Below are positions 42,777-52,373 of a DNA stretch of 64,000 nt, piece after piece (positions within the stretch are counted from its first letter, which is position 1; each line of letters opens with the position of its first letter). The stretch covers positions 186,001 through 250,000 of the forward strand of contig NZ_KB906257.1 of NCBI RefSeq assembly GCF_000381265.1, given 5' to 3'. This stretch comes from Curvibacter lanceolatus ATCC 14669 (GTDB lineage: Bacteria; Pseudomonadota; Gammaproteobacteria; Burkholderiales; Burkholderiaceae_C). The notes beneath the pieces were generated by a model. That model made no database searches, was not told the origin of the DNA, and worked only from the letters and a program-made list of their open reading frames with translations. The position numbers were made by a program, and so were the translations under genes.

Positions 42777-43120
42777 GGGGTCAGCCCGTCATGCTCACGG
42801 AAAAAAGCTTCACGTGGCGTGTCTGCACAGGCGTGTCGGGAGGGCCCGAGCAGAGGGGCGGCAAATTGTTTTTGTTACAAATTGACATGCTACTTGAAGG
42901 TGTGTGCCTCGTGCCCTGGCGGTTGCCAGTGAGAGGAAGGGTATGGAGATTTGTGGTGTCTGAAATATGAGCATTTGACTGGAAAACAGACGAACAGATT
43001 GTCTGAAATTCAGTCATGTGTTGGGTATTTCGTGAGAAATTCAATAAAAATCAATTACTTACAAGCAGGCACAGCTTGTGCAATGATGGTGCCTGACAGC
43101 CAACACAACAGGAGACATCC
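42777..43120. promoter_or_regulatory. Divergent intergenic region between diguanylate cyclase and Liv operon
   Basis: This 344-base gap has no gene I can support. Its right half is AT-rich and probably holds the Liv-operon promoter; TTGACA at 42882-42887 and TTGGGT at 43021-43026 are weak -35 candidates without a convincing partner. An inverted repeat ACAAGC/GCTTGT (43061-43066 and 43074-43079) lies about 42 bases before the first Liv gene and could be an operator. Ribosome-binding sequence AGGAGA precedes ATG 43121. Confidence 0.4.
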
Positions 43121-44320
43121 ATGCACCGTCGTGCTCTCATCGGCCTGCCCGCGCTTGCCGCACTGGTTTGCAGCGCCTTCAGCGCCGCCCCGGCGTTCAG
43201 CCAGTCGGGCGATATCCGCATCGCCCACATCTACAGCAAGACCGGCCCCCTGGAGGCCTATGGCAAGCAGACCCAGACCGGCTTCATGATGGGCCTGGAG
43301 TACGCCACCGGCGGCACCATGGCGGTCAATGGCCGCAAGCTGGTGGTGCTCGAGAAGGACGACCAGGGCAAGCCCGATCTGGGCAAGTCGCTGCTGGCCT
43401 CGGCCTACTCCGATGACAAGGCCGACCTGGCCGTTGGCCCCACCTCGTCGGGTGTGGCGCTGGCCCTGCTGCCGGTGGCCGAGGAGTACAAAAAGGTGCT
43501 GATCGTCGAGCCCGCCGTGGCCGACAGCATCACGGGCGACAAGTGGAATAAGTACATCTTCCGCACCGGCCGCAACAGCTCGCAGGATGCGATCTCGAAC
43601 GCCGTGGCGCTCGACAAGCCCGGCGTCACCATCGCCACCCTGGCGCAAGACTACGCCTTTGGCCGCGATGGCGTGAAGGCCTTCAAGGACGCCCTCAAGA
43701 CCGCCAAGCTGGTGCATGAGGAGTACCTGCCCACCAGCACCACCGATTTCACCGCCGGTGCCCAGCGCCTGATCGACAAGCTCAAGGACCAGCCGGGTCG
43801 CAAGGTGATCTTCATCATCTGGGCCGGTGCCGGCAACCCGTTCAAGATCGCCGATCTGGACCTCAAGCGCTACAACATCGAGATCGCCACCGGCGGCAAC
43901 ATCCTGCCGGCCATGGCCTCGTACAAGAACTTCCCCGGCATGGAAGGCGCCACTTACTACTACTTCGGCATTCCGAAGAACCCGGTCAACGAGGCCCTGG
44001 TGTCGCAGCACTACAAGCAGTTCAAGGCCCCGCCCGATTTCTTCACGGCCGGCGGCTTCAGTGCGGCCATGGCGGTGGTGACGGCGCTCAAGACCACCAA
44101 TGGCGACACCGGCACCAACAAGCTGATCAAGGCCATGGAAGGCATGAGCTTTGACACCCCCAAAGGCAAGATGACCTTCCGCAAGGAAGACCACCAGGCG
44201 ATGCAGAGCATGTACCACTTCAAGATCAAGGTGGACCCGGCCTTTGCCTGGGGCGTGCCCGAGCTGGTGCGCGAGATCAAGCCTGAAGAGATGAACGTTC
44301 CGATCCGCAACAAGCGCTGA
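43121..44320 (+). CDS. Branched-chain amino acid-type ABC transporter substrate-binding protein
   Basis: A 399-residue type I periplasmic-binding protein (Peripla_BP_6/LivJ-like). The leader runs to about residue 28 (SAFSAAPAFSQ). The fold starts IRIAHIYSKTGPLEAYGKQ, with the two-lobe pattern ALLPVAEEYKKVLIVEPAV, and TTDFTAGAQRLIDKLKDQ. Members take up leucine-type amino acids but also amides and aromatic compounds, so the ligand is uncertain. It is followed by a strong hairpin at 44329, then the ATPases and permeases of the same importer. Confidence 0.93.
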   Translation: MHRRALIGLPALAALVCSAFSAAPAFSQSGDIRIAHIYSKTGPLEAYGKQTQTGFMMGLEYATGGTMAVNGRKLVVLEKDDQGKPDLGKSLLASAYSDDKADLAVGPTSSGVALALLPVAEEYKKVLIVEPAVADSITGDKWNKYIFRTGRNSSQDAISNAVALDKPGVTIATLAQDYAFGRDGVKAFKDALKTAKLVHEEYLPTSTTDFTAGAQRLIDKLKDQPGRKVIFIIWAGAGNPFKIADLDLKRYNIEIATGGNILPAMASYKNFPGMEGATYYYFGIPKNPVNEALVSQHYKQFKAPPDFFTAGGFSAAMAVVTALKTTNGDTGTNKLIKAMEGMSFDTPKGKMTFRKEDHQAMQSMYHFKIKVDPAFAWGVPELVREIKPEEMNVPIRNKR

Positions 44321-44328
44321 TCGTCCAC

Positions 44329-44350
44329 GGTGCCGCCGCCGCGCGGCACC
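44329..44350 (+). promoter_or_regulatory. Strong hairpin after the binding-protein gene
   Basis: GGTGCCGC (44329-44336) and GCGGCACC (44343-44350) form a perfect 8-bp stem with a 6-base loop, 9 bases after the binding-protein stop. No T run follows. Such hairpins in ABC operons typically stabilise the upstream mRNA so the receptor is made in excess. Confidence 0.6.
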
Positions 44351-44414
44351 TGCCTTCCCGTAACGCTTCCGCAACACCGCCCCGGCCCCGGGGCGGGTTC
44401 AGGAACCACCCACC

Positions 44415-45179
44415 ATGCTGCAAACCCAAGATCTCACGGTCCGCTTTGGCGGGCACGTGGCGGTGAATGCTGTCTCGTGCAGTTTTGCACCCGGCACACT
44501 GACCGCCATCGTTGGCCCCAACGGCGCCGGCAAGACCACTTTCTTCAACCTCGTGTCGGGGCAGATTGCCGCCAGCAGCGGCTCGGTGCACCTCAACGGG
44601 GTGGATCTGAGCCACGCGCCGGTGTCGGTGCGCACGCGGGCCGGCCTGGGGCGCGCCTTCCAGCTGACCAATCTGTTCCCCAACCTCACGGTGCTGGAGA
44701 ACGTGCGCCTGGCCGTGCAGGCCACGCGCAGCGGCGCCCACCGGCATGGCCTGAACCTGTGGAGCATCTGGAGCGACCACCGCGCCCTCACCGAGCGCGC
44801 CCACCAGATCCTGCAGGACGTGACCATGGCCCACCAGCAAGAGGTGTTGGTGTCCAGCCTGCCGCATGGCGACCAGCGCAAGCTCGAGGTGGCCTTGCTG
44901 ATGGCCCTGGAGCCCCAGGTGTTCATGTTCGACGAGCCCACCGCCGGCATGAGCCACGACGAGGCCCCGGTGATCCTGAACCTGATCCGCGCGCTCAAAA
45001 AAGACAAGAGCAAGACCATCCTGCTGGTCGAGCACAAGATGGATGTGGTGCGCGAGCTGGCCGACCGCATCATCGTGCTGCACAACGGCACCCTGGTGGC
45101 CGACGGCGACCCGGCCACGGTGATCGCCTTGCCGGTGGTGCAAGAGGCCTACCTGGGCGTGGCCAAGGAGGCGGCATGA
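44415..45179 (+). CDS. livG: LivG-like ABC transporter ATP-binding protein
   Basis: A 254-residue ABC ATPase. Walker A is GPNGAGKT (residues 34-41), the signature region is LPHGDQRKLEVALLMAL (a LivG variant of LSGGQ), Walker B is VFMFDEPTAGM, and the switch His is in LLVEHKMD. The LivG-type C-terminus is VADGDPATVI. The product drives the importer with LivF, LivH and LivM. It overlaps the following gene by ATGA. Confidence 0.93.
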   Translation: MLQTQDLTVRFGGHVAVNAVSCSFAPGTLTAIVGPNGAGKTTFFNLVSGQIAASSGSVHLNGVDLSHAPVSVRTRAGLGRAFQLTNLFPNLTVLENVRLAVQATRSGAHRHGLNLWSIWSDHRALTERAHQILQDVTMAHQQEVLVSSLPHGDQRKLEVALLMALEPQVFMFDEPTAGMSHDEAPVILNLIRALKKDKSKTILLVEHKMDVVRELADRIIVLHNGTLVADGDPATVIALPVVQEAYLGVAKEAA

Positions 45180-45937
45180 GCACGAAACCAAGCGCACACC
45201 CAAGCGCAAACCAAGGCGTGAACCTGCTCGAACTCAAGGGCGTGCACACCCACATCGGGGCCTACCACATCCTGCACGGGGTGGACTTGGCCGTGCCCCG
45301 TGGGCAGCTCACCATGCTGCTGGGCCGCAACGGTGCGGGCAAGACCACCACGCTGCGCACCATCATGGGCCTGTGGCAGGCCTCGCAGGGCAGCCTGCAC
45401 TTCGACGGGCGCGACATCAGCAAGATGCACACGCCGCACATTGCCGGCCTCGACATTGCCTACGTGCCCGAGAACATGGGCATCTTCTCCGACCTCAGCG
45501 TGAAAGAGAACATGCTGTTGGCGGCGCGCAAGGCCAGCCGCGTGGCGCAGATTGACGAGCAGCGCCTGCAATGGATCTTCGGCCTGTTCCCGGCGGTGCA
45601 GAAGTTCTGGAACCACCCGGCCGGCAAGCTGTCGGGCGGGCAAAAGCAGATGCTGGCGGTGTCGCGCGCGATCGTGGAACCACGCAAGCTGCTGATCATC
45701 GACGAGCCGAGCAAGGGCCTGGCGCCGGTGATGATCAACAACATGATCGACGCCTTTGCCCAGCTCAAGGCCAGCGGCGTCACGATTTTGCTGGTCGAGC
45801 AGAACATCAATTTCGCCAAACGCCTGGGTGACACCGTGGCCGTGATGGACGACGGCCGCGTGGTGCACGCCGGCAGCATGGCCGAGCTGGCCGAAGACGA
45901 AGCATTGCAGCGCTCGCTGCTGGGGTTGGCGCTATGA
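45176..45937 (+). CDS. livF: LivF-like ABC transporter ATP-binding protein
   Basis: A 253-residue ABC ATPase. Walker A is GRNGAGKT (50-57), the signature is LSGGQKQMLAVSRAI, and Walker B is LLIIDEPSKGLAP. The tail MDDGRVVHAGSM and the PENMGIFSDLSVKENM segment match LivF. It overlaps livG and livH by ATGA, so translation is coupled. A short polar lead (about 15 residues) precedes the domain. Confidence 0.93.
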   Translation: MSTKPSAHPSANQGVNLLELKGVHTHIGAYHILHGVDLAVPRGQLTMLLGRNGAGKTTTLRTIMGLWQASQGSLHFDGRDISKMHTPHIAGLDIAYVPENMGIFSDLSVKENMLLAARKASRVAQIDEQRLQWIFGLFPAVQKFWNHPAGKLSGGQKQMLAVSRAIVEPRKLLIIDEPSKGLAPVMINNMIDAFAQLKASGVTILLVEQNINFAKRLGDTVAVMDDGRVVHAGSMAELAEDEALQRSLLGLAL

Positions 45938-46929
45938 ACTTCGATTTCAATTTCAAAGACCTGGACTGGAAGCCGCTGGCCCTGGTGCCGCTGCTGGCCT
46001 TGCTGGCCCTGCCCCTGGTGGGCTCGGGCTCGACCTGGCTGACCCTGACCGTGGCCGGCCTGGCCATGGGCATGATCGTGTTCATCATCGCCTCGGGCCT
46101 GACCCTGGTGTTCGGCCTGATGGATGTGCTGAACTTCGGCCACGGCGTGTTCATCGCCCTGGGGGCCTTTGTGGCCACCAGCGTGCTCGGCAGCATGACC
46201 GACTGGACCCAGTCGGCCGAGCTGTGGCGCAACCTGGTGGCAGTGTTCCCGGCCATGCTGGTCGCCATGGCCGTGGCGGGGGCCCTGGGCCTGGCCTTTG
46301 AGCGCTTCATCGTGCGCCCGGTGTACGGCCAGCACCTGAAGCAGATCCTGATCACCATGGGCGGCATGATCATCGGCGAAGAGATCATCAAGGTGATCTG
46401 GGGCCCGCAGCAGATCCCGCTGCCCCTGCCCGAGGGCATGCGCGGCGCCTGGCTGTGGGGCGATGCGGCCATCGAGCGCTACCGCGTGGTGGCCGTGGTG
46501 GTGGGTCTGCTGGTGTTCGGTGTGCTGGCCTACACCCTGAACCGCACCAAGATCGGCCTGCTGATCCGCGCCGGCGTGCAAGACCGTGAGATGGTCGAAT
46601 CGCTGGGCTACCGCATCCGGCGCCTGTTCGTGGGCGTGTTCGTGGTGGGCAGTGCCCTGGCCGGCCTGGGGGGCGTGATGTGGGGCCTGTACCAGCAGAA
46701 CGTGGTGCCCCAGATGGGCGCCCAGGTGAACGTGCTGATCTTCATCGTGATCATCATCGGCGGCCTGGGCTCCACCGGCGGCGCGCTGATCGGGGCCTTG
46801 CTGGTGGGCCTGATGGCCAACTACACCGGCTTTCTGCTGCCCAAGCTGGCCCTGTTCTCCAACATCGCCCTGATGGTGGCGGTGCTGCTGTGGCGCCCCC
46901 AGGGCGTCTACCCGGTGACCAACCGCTGA
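45934..46929 (+). CDS. livH: LivH-like ABC transporter permease
   Basis: A 331-residue membrane protein with about eight helices of the LivH/BPD_transp_2 family. Signature segments are ASGLTLVFGLMDVLNFGHGVF and IRAGVQDREMVESLGYRI, the loop contacting the ATPase, and GGLGSTGGALIGALLVGL near the C-terminus. It forms the membrane channel with LivM. It overlaps livF by ATGA and livM starts 13 bases after it. Confidence 0.93.
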   Translation: MNFDFNFKDLDWKPLALVPLLALLALPLVGSGSTWLTLTVAGLAMGMIVFIIASGLTLVFGLMDVLNFGHGVFIALGAFVATSVLGSMTDWTQSAELWRNLVAVFPAMLVAMAVAGALGLAFERFIVRPVYGQHLKQILITMGGMIIGEEIIKVIWGPQQIPLPLPEGMRGAWLWGDAAIERYRVVAVVVGLLVFGVLAYTLNRTKIGLLIRAGVQDREMVESLGYRIRRLFVGVFVVGSALAGLGGVMWGLYQQNVVPQMGAQVNVLIFIVIIIGGLGSTGGALIGALLVGLMANYTGFLLPKLALFSNIALMVAVLLWRPQGVYPVTNR

Positions 46930-46942
46930 CGAGGCCCCACCC

Positions 46943-48028
46943 ATGTCCATGCTGAAACGACTGATTTCCAACGACCTGCCGCGCAGCCGCGTGCTGGCTG
47001 TGCTGCTGATCGGGCTGCTGCTGGCCCTGGCCTTCACGCCCTTCCTGTTCCCGGGCGTCAAGGCGCTCAACGTGGCCGCCAAGGTGCTGGTGTTCGTGGT
47101 GTTGGTGGCCAGCTTCGACCTGCTGCTGGGCTACACCGGCATCGTGAGCTTTGCCCACACCATGTTCTTCGGCATCGGCGCCTACGGCATCGCCATCGCC
47201 ACCACCCGGCTGGGGCCCACCTGGGAGGCCCTGGCGGTGGGGCTGGGTGCCTCGCTGCTGCTGTCGCTGCTGTTGGCGCTGGCGGTGGGCCTGTTCTCGC
47301 TGCGCGTGCGGGCCATCTTCTTTGCCATGATCACCCTGGCCGTGGCCTCGGCCTTCCAGACCCTGGCCTCGCAGCTGTCCGAGTTGACCGGGGGCGAGGA
47401 CGGTCTGACCTTCAAGGTGCCCGAGCTGCTCTCGCCCAGCTTCGAGTGGGCCGACGAGCCCTTCATGGGCGTGTCGCTCGACGGGCGCCTGATCTGCTAC
47501 TACCTGCTGTTCGTGCTGGCCGTGGTGCTGCTGCTGGCCCTGCTGCGCATCGTCAACTCGCCGTTTGGCCGGGTGCTGCAGGCCATCCGCGAGAACGAGT
47601 TCCGGGCCGAGTCCATCGGCTACCGGGTGGTGGTGTACCGCACCGTGTCGAGCATTCTGTCGGCGCTGTTTGCCTGTGTGGCCGGCGCCATGCTGGCGCT
47701 CTGGCTGCGCTACAACGGGCCCGATACCTCGCTGTCTTTTGAGTTGATGCTGGATGTGCTGCTGATCGTGGTGATCGGCGGCATGGGCACGATTTATGGC
47801 GCGGCCATCGGCTCGGCCCTGTTCCTGGTGGCGCAAAGCTATCTGCAGGATCTGCTGCGCCTGGGCAGCGAGGCCACGGCCAGCCTGCCCTGGCTGTCGT
47901 CGCTGTTGTCACCCGACCGCTGGCTGCTGTGGCTGGGGGTGCTGTTTGTGCTGTCGGTTTATTACTTCCCGACCGGGGTGGTGGGGCGCCTGCGTGCGCC
48001 GGCCCGCGGCCAGCAGGCGCCGCACTGA
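46943..48028 (+). CDS. livM: LivM-like ABC transporter permease
   Basis: A 361-residue permease of the LivM family with about nine helices. Family segments are ASFDLLLGYTGIVSFAHTMFFGIG, VRAIFFAMITLAVASAFQ, QAIRENEFRAESIGY (the ATPase-contact loop) and VVIGGMGTIYGAAIGS. It is the last gene of the Liv operon, followed by three short near-copies of ACTGAGGTC at about 48024-48052 with no obvious terminator. Confidence 0.93.
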   Translation: MSMLKRLISNDLPRSRVLAVLLIGLLLALAFTPFLFPGVKALNVAAKVLVFVVLVASFDLLLGYTGIVSFAHTMFFGIGAYGIAIATTRLGPTWEALAVGLGASLLLSLLLALAVGLFSLRVRAIFFAMITLAVASAFQTLASQLSELTGGEDGLTFKVPELLSPSFEWADEPFMGVSLDGRLICYYLLFVLAVVLLLALLRIVNSPFGRVLQAIRENEFRAESIGYRVVVYRTVSSILSALFACVAGAMLALWLRYNGPDTSLSFELMLDVLLIVVIGGMGTIYGAAIGSALFLVAQSYLQDLLRLGSEATASLPWLSSLLSPDRWLLWLGVLFVLSVYYFPTGVVGRLRAPARGQQAPH

Positions 48029-48151
48029 GGTCGGACTGAGGTCTGACTGAGGCGGTATCGAGGGAGGTCGATGGGTTCGGGGTGGCGCCTGATCGGGGCG
48101 TGCCCGGGGCAAGTGTGTTCGTCAAACATTGAAAACAAAAGGAGACAAGAC

Positions 48152-50269
48152 ATGCGATTCATCTGGACACCCGTGGGGGCGGCCGTGGCCGCCAGCATCG
48201 GGCTGAGCGGCTGCATGGGCGATGGCAGCGATTTCAACGTGCGCCCCAGCACGGTGGGCACCGTCAGCAGCGCCGAATACGACGGCGTCAGCAACGACCT
48301 GCTGACGGCCGGCCTGGGCAAGAGCGGCCTGCAAAGCGCCGTGCCCCCGGCCTACGCCAACCCGCTGCAGCCCACGGCGGCCGAGCTGCGCCGCGCGGCC
48401 ATCTACAACAGCTACCGGGCCCTGCTCGACACCACCACGGCCGGCGGCTACGGCAGCCTGTACGGCCCCAATGTGGACGCCAACGGCAATGTCACCGCCG
48501 ACGAAGGCCTGATCGCCGGGGGCGAGTACACCGCCTTCAGCGACGACGGCACGGGCCAGCAGAACGTCACCCTGGTGGTGCAGGTGCCCAACAGCTTCAA
48601 CCGCAGCAAGCCCTGCATCATCACCGCCACCTCTTCGGGTTCGCGTGGCGTGTTCGGCGCCATCAGCACCGGCGAATGGGGCCTGAAAAAAGGCTGCGCC
48701 GTGGCCTACACCGACAAGGGCACCGGTGGTGCCGGCCATGACCTGGCCACCGACACCGTGCCCCTGATCGACGGCACGCGAAGCCCCTCGGCCGCGGCCG
48801 GCCTGGGCGCGCAGTTCAGGGCGCCTCTGTCGGCCACCGAGCTGGCGGCCTTCAACACGGCCACCCCCAACCGCCTGGCTTTCAAGCACGCCCACTCGGG
48901 CCGCAATGTTGAAAAGGACTGGGGCAAGTTCACGCTGCAGGCGGTCGAGTTCGCCTTCTACGTGCTCAATGAGCGCCTGGGCGACGACGCCGGCAGCGGC
49001 CACAAGGCCCGCACCTTCCGGCCCAACAACACCTTGGTGATCGCCTCCAGCGCCTCCAATGGCGGCGGCTCTGCGATTGCCGCGGCCGAGCAGGACACCC
49101 AGGGGCTGATCGACGGCGTGGCGGTCAGCGAGCCGGCCATCGAGATGCCCAAGAACGCCAATGTGGTGGTCACCCGCGGCGGCAAGGTGCAGGCCACCAC
49201 CGCCCGCACCCTGCTCGATTTCACCAGCTACGCCCACCTGTACTCGGCCTGTGCGGCCCTGGCCCCTGAGCTGGCCGGCACGCCGTTCCAGAGCACCTAC
49301 GCGCTGCCGGCGGTGTATGGCACTTTGGCGGCCAACCGCTGCACCGGGCTGAAGAACAAGGGCTTGCTGTCGGCGACCACCACCGCCACCCAGGCCAGCG
49401 AGGCGCTGGCCAAGCTGCAGGCCTATGGCTGGGAGCCTGAGGCCGGCAGCCAGATCGCCACTCTGGCCGGCTTCGAGGTGGCGCCGGCCGTGGCCGTCAC
49501 CTTCGCCAACGCGCTGGCCCGTGCCAGCGTCAAGGACAACCTGTGTGGTTACAGCTTTGCGGCCACCACGGCCGCAGGCAAGGTCACCACCATGGACGCC
49601 ACCGCACTGGCCCAGATGTACGCCACCGGCAACGGGGTGCCGCCTTCGTCGGGGGTGCAACTGGTCAATAACAACGCCCAAGGCGGGGCGGTGCGCGATC
49701 TGCTGTCGGTGTCGCCCAGCACCGGCCTGGCCGACATGGGGCTGGACGGCGCGCTGTGCCTGCGCAACCTGGTCACCGGCACGGCCGGCGTGGCGGCGCA
49801 GTTGAACACCGGCATCGACGAGACCCGGCGCAATGGCAACCTGCGCGGCCGCCCGGCGGTGATCGTGCATGGGCGCTCCGACCCCTTGCTGCCCGTCAAC
49901 CACACCTCGCGGCCCTACCTCGCGTTGAACAACACGGTCGAGGGCAGCAACAGCCAGCTGAGTTACCTGGAAGTCACCAACGCCCAGCACTTTGACTCGT
50001 TCATCGGGCTGCCGACGGTGCTGCCCGGGTACGACACCCGCTTTGTGCCCTTGTCGCTGTACTTGAACCGGGCGCTCGACGCGGTCTATGCCCGCTTGGC
50101 GAACGGCACGGCCTTGCCGCCGTCCCAGGTGGTGCGCACCGTGCCGCGTGGCGGCACGCCCGGCGCGGCGCCGGCCCTGACGGCCAGCAATGTGCCGGCG
50201 CCCGTGGCGACTCCGGCCGCGGCCGACCGCATCGTGCTCAGCGGCAACACGGTGAGCATCCCCGACTGA
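48152..50269 (+). CDS. D-(-)-3-hydroxybutyrate oligomer hydrolase (lipoprotein-like)
   Basis: A 705-residue 3HBOH-family hydrolase that cuts 3-hydroxybutyrate oligomers from PHB breakdown to monomers. The start at ATG 48152 is set by AGGAG upstream and a lipoprotein-like leader (VAASIGLSGCMGDG, Cys19). Family segments are TATSSGSRGVFGAISTGEWG, a serine-rich nucleophile motif SSASNGGGSA (around residue 300), and VIVHGRSDPLLPVNHTSRPY near the C-terminus. With the lipobox it is predicted to be exported. It is probably linked to PHB degradation. Confidence 0.9.
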   Translation: MRFIWTPVGAAVAASIGLSGCMGDGSDFNVRPSTVGTVSSAEYDGVSNDLLTAGLGKSGLQSAVPPAYANPLQPTAAELRRAAIYNSYRALLDTTTAGGYGSLYGPNVDANGNVTADEGLIAGGEYTAFSDDGTGQQNVTLVVQVPNSFNRSKPCIITATSSGSRGVFGAISTGEWGLKKGCAVAYTDKGTGGAGHDLATDTVPLIDGTRSPSAAAGLGAQFRAPLSATELAAFNTATPNRLAFKHAHSGRNVEKDWGKFTLQAVEFAFYVLNERLGDDAGSGHKARTFRPNNTLVIASSASNGGGSAIAAAEQDTQGLIDGVAVSEPAIEMPKNANVVVTRGGKVQATTARTLLDFTSYAHLYSACAALAPELAGTPFQSTYALPAVYGTLAANRCTGLKNKGLLSATTTATQASEALAKLQAYGWEPEAGSQIATLAGFEVAPAVAVTFANALARASVKDNLCGYSFAATTAAGKVTTMDATALAQMYATGNGVPPSSGVQLVNNNAQGGAVRDLLSVSPSTGLADMGLDGALCLRNLVTGTAGVAAQLNTGIDETRRNGNLRGRPAVIVHGRSDPLLPVNHTSRPYLALNNTVEGSNSQLSYLEVTNAQHFDSFIGLPTVLPGYDTRFVPLSLYLNRALDAVYARLANGTALPPSQVVRTVPRGGTPGAAPALTASNVPAPVATPAAADRIVLSGNTVSIPD

Positions 50270-50335
50270 GGCGGCCCACTGATCGATGAAACCCGGCAGG
50301 GCCGCGTACCGGCCCTGCCTGCAACCGGAACGGAA

Positions 50336-51214
50336 ATGCCCATGGCCATGTCATCCCACTACCTGCGCTGCGCAGGCCGCGAACTTCATTACACCGAGTG
50401 GGGCGACCCGCAGGCCCCGGCCGTGATCGCCTGGCATGGCCTGGCGCGCACCGGCCGCGACATGGATGAGCTGGCCGAGCACCTTAGCGCGCGCTACCGC
50501 GTGATCTGCCCCGACACCCTGGGCCGGGGCCTGAGCCAGTGGAGCCCCGATCCGGGCCGCGAGTACACGCTGGCCTTCTATGCCCAGTTGGCCCAAGGGC
50601 TGCTCGATGGCCTGGGGTTGGATCGGGTGCACTGGGTGGGCACCTCGATGGGCGGCGCCATCGGCACGGTGTGCGCGGGCGGGCGCGTGGTGCCGGCGCT
50701 CAAGGGCCGGCTCAAGAGCCTGGTGCTGAACGACAACGCGCCGCGCCTGGCGGACGCCGCGATTGCGCGCATCCGCGCCTATGCCGGTGAACCGCCGGCT
50801 TTTGATTCGGTGTTGGAACTCGAGGCTTTCTTCCGCCAGGTCTACAAGCCCTATGGCTGGCTCAGCGACGCGCAATGGCGGCGCCTGACCGAAACCTCGA
50901 CCCGGCGCCTGCCCGACGGGCGGGTCACGCCGCACTACGACCCGGCCATGGTGCAGCAGTTCACCCTGCACCCGAACGACTACCTGATCTGGGACGACTA
51001 CGACGCCATCGACATCCCGGTGCTGTGCCTGCGCGGCGCCGAGTCGGACCTGGTGCTGCCCGAGACCACCGCCGAGATGCTGCGCCGCGGCCCGGGCCTG
51101 CGCGGCCTGACCACGGTGGTCGAGGTGCCCGGCTGCGGCCATGCGCCTGCGCTCAATGTGCCCGATCAGCTGAAGCTGGTGAGCGACTTCATCGCCCGCG
51201 CCCAGGCGGCCTGA
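50336..51214 (+). CDS. Alpha/beta hydrolase
   Basis: A 292-residue alpha/beta hydrolase. The nucleophile elbow is WVGTSMGGAIG (Ser104), preceded by the oxyanion strand IAWHGLARTGRDMDELAEHL and the PDTLGRGLSQ loop. The acid residue is in LCLRGAESDLVL and the His in VPGCGHAPAL. Several in-frame ATGs lie within the first five codons. It follows the oligomer hydrolase after 66 bases, so it could act in the same PHB route, but its substrate cannot be read. It is convergent with the next gene. Confidence 0.9.
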   Translation: MPMAMSSHYLRCAGRELHYTEWGDPQAPAVIAWHGLARTGRDMDELAEHLSARYRVICPDTLGRGLSQWSPDPGREYTLAFYAQLAQGLLDGLGLDRVHWVGTSMGGAIGTVCAGGRVVPALKGRLKSLVLNDNAPRLADAAIARIRAYAGEPPAFDSVLELEAFFRQVYKPYGWLSDAQWRRLTETSTRRLPDGRVTPHYDPAMVQQFTLHPNDYLIWDDYDAIDIPVLCLRGAESDLVLPETTAEMLRRGPGLRGLTTVVEVPGCGHAPALNVPDQLKLVSDFIARAQAA

Positions 51215-51225
51215 GCCTCACGCCC

Positions 51226-52188
51226 TCAAAGCGACTTGGCAAAGAATTGGGCGATGCCCTGGCGCAGGGCGTCCCCGCCGTGTTCTCGGTAGTCCAGGTG
51301 GTCGGCCCCGGGGATGCGCCACAGGGCCTTGGGGTGGCCGGCGCGCTCGAACAAGGCCTGCTCCACCGCCACCGGGGTGTCGTGGTCGCCCTCGGCCGCC
51401 ACCAGGCGCAGCGGGCGTGGGGCGATCTGGTGGATGACCTGGGCGGGTTGAATCCGGTCGGGGTCGATGCCGGCCCACCAGAAATCCAGCAACAGCAGCC
51501 AGGTGCTCCAGGCCGTGCCGCTCTTGTGGCGCAGCTCCTCGCGCAGCGAGGACCACATGTTGTGCAGCACCACCGCCTTGATGCGCGGATCGCTGGCCGC
51601 CACCATGCACACCGTGCTCGCACCGATGGAGAAGCCCTCGGCGCCCAGGCGCCGGGGGTCGGCATCGGGGCGGGCGCTGACCCAGTTCAGGGCGGCGATC
51701 AGGTCTTCCTGCTCCAGGTCGCCCCAGGTCTGGGTGTCGCCCTCGCTGTTGCCGCTGGCGCGCGAGTCGTACAGCAACACCCCGATGCCGCGTTCGGCCA
51801 GGGCCTGGGCCTGGGCCAGAAACCACAGCCGGTTGCCTTGGCCGCCATGCACAAAGACCACCACCGCCCCGGTGCGCGAGGGCTTGTACCAGCCCTGCAG
51901 CAGCAGGCCGTCGGCGGTGGCAAAGCTCACGGGCTGCACCCCCCCGTGCAGGGCCTGCTGGGCCAGGGCCAGGTCGGCGGCCAGCACCGGCGTGCGGGCC
52001 GGGTGCAGCATGGCGCTCGCCACCTGGTTGTGGTGCACGAGTTTGGCGCCCAAGGCCAAGGCCAGCAGCAGGGCCAGCACCCAGGGCGCGAGGGCGCGTG
52101 CCTGCCTGCGCCAGCCGCTTGTGATGGGGGCTGGTGGGGCGTGGGTGCGGGGCAGGGGGGCCGCGTCGGGCCCGCGGGGCTTGGACAT
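51226..52188 (-). CDS. Membrane-anchored alpha/beta hydrolase
   Basis: A 320-residue alpha/beta hydrolase of the BAAT/FrsA-like or YsfB-type group. A Pro/Ala-rich N-terminus is followed by one membrane helix (about 34-50), then a hydrolase domain with GAVVVFVHGGQGNR, YDSRASGNSEGDTQ and nucleophile GFSIGAS (Ser187), plus LVAAEGDHDTPV and PGADHLDY with the acid and His. It probably acts in the periplasm or at the inner membrane. The substrate is unknown. The 185 bases upstream hold no gene. Confidence 0.88.
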   Translation of the reverse strand: MSKPRGPDAAPLPRTHAPPAPITSGWRRQARALAPWVLALLLALALGAKLVHHNQVASAMLHPARTPVLAADLALAQQALHGGVQPVSFATADGLLLQGWYKPSRTGAVVVFVHGGQGNRLWFLAQAQALAERGIGVLLYDSRASGNSEGDTQTWGDLEQEDLIAALNWVSARPDADPRRLGAEGFSIGASTVCMVAASDPRIKAVVLHNMWSSLREELRHKSGTAWSTWLLLLDFWWAGIDPDRIQPAQVIHQIAPRPLRLVAAEGDHDTPVAVEQALFERAGHPKALWRIPGADHLDYREHGGDALRQGIAQFFAKSL

Positions 52189-52373
52189 GCGCGTTCTCGG
52201 TCAGGCAGGGAACACCCCGGGCGCTCATGGCCCGGCTTGGATGGCTCGGCGTGCGGCAGGTGCCGCAGCGTGTTCCCTGTGGCCCGGATTGTGGGCCGAC
52301 TGTGTAACGCGTCTGTGTGGTGCAGGTGTCTGTCGTGTTGGGGGCTCGGGGTGGCGGCCTGTGTCGGGGCCGA

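Noticed and set aside
42870-43120. Sigma-54 (-24/-12) promoter before the Liv operon
   Set aside because: TGGC-like elements occur but not with a GC at the required spacing.
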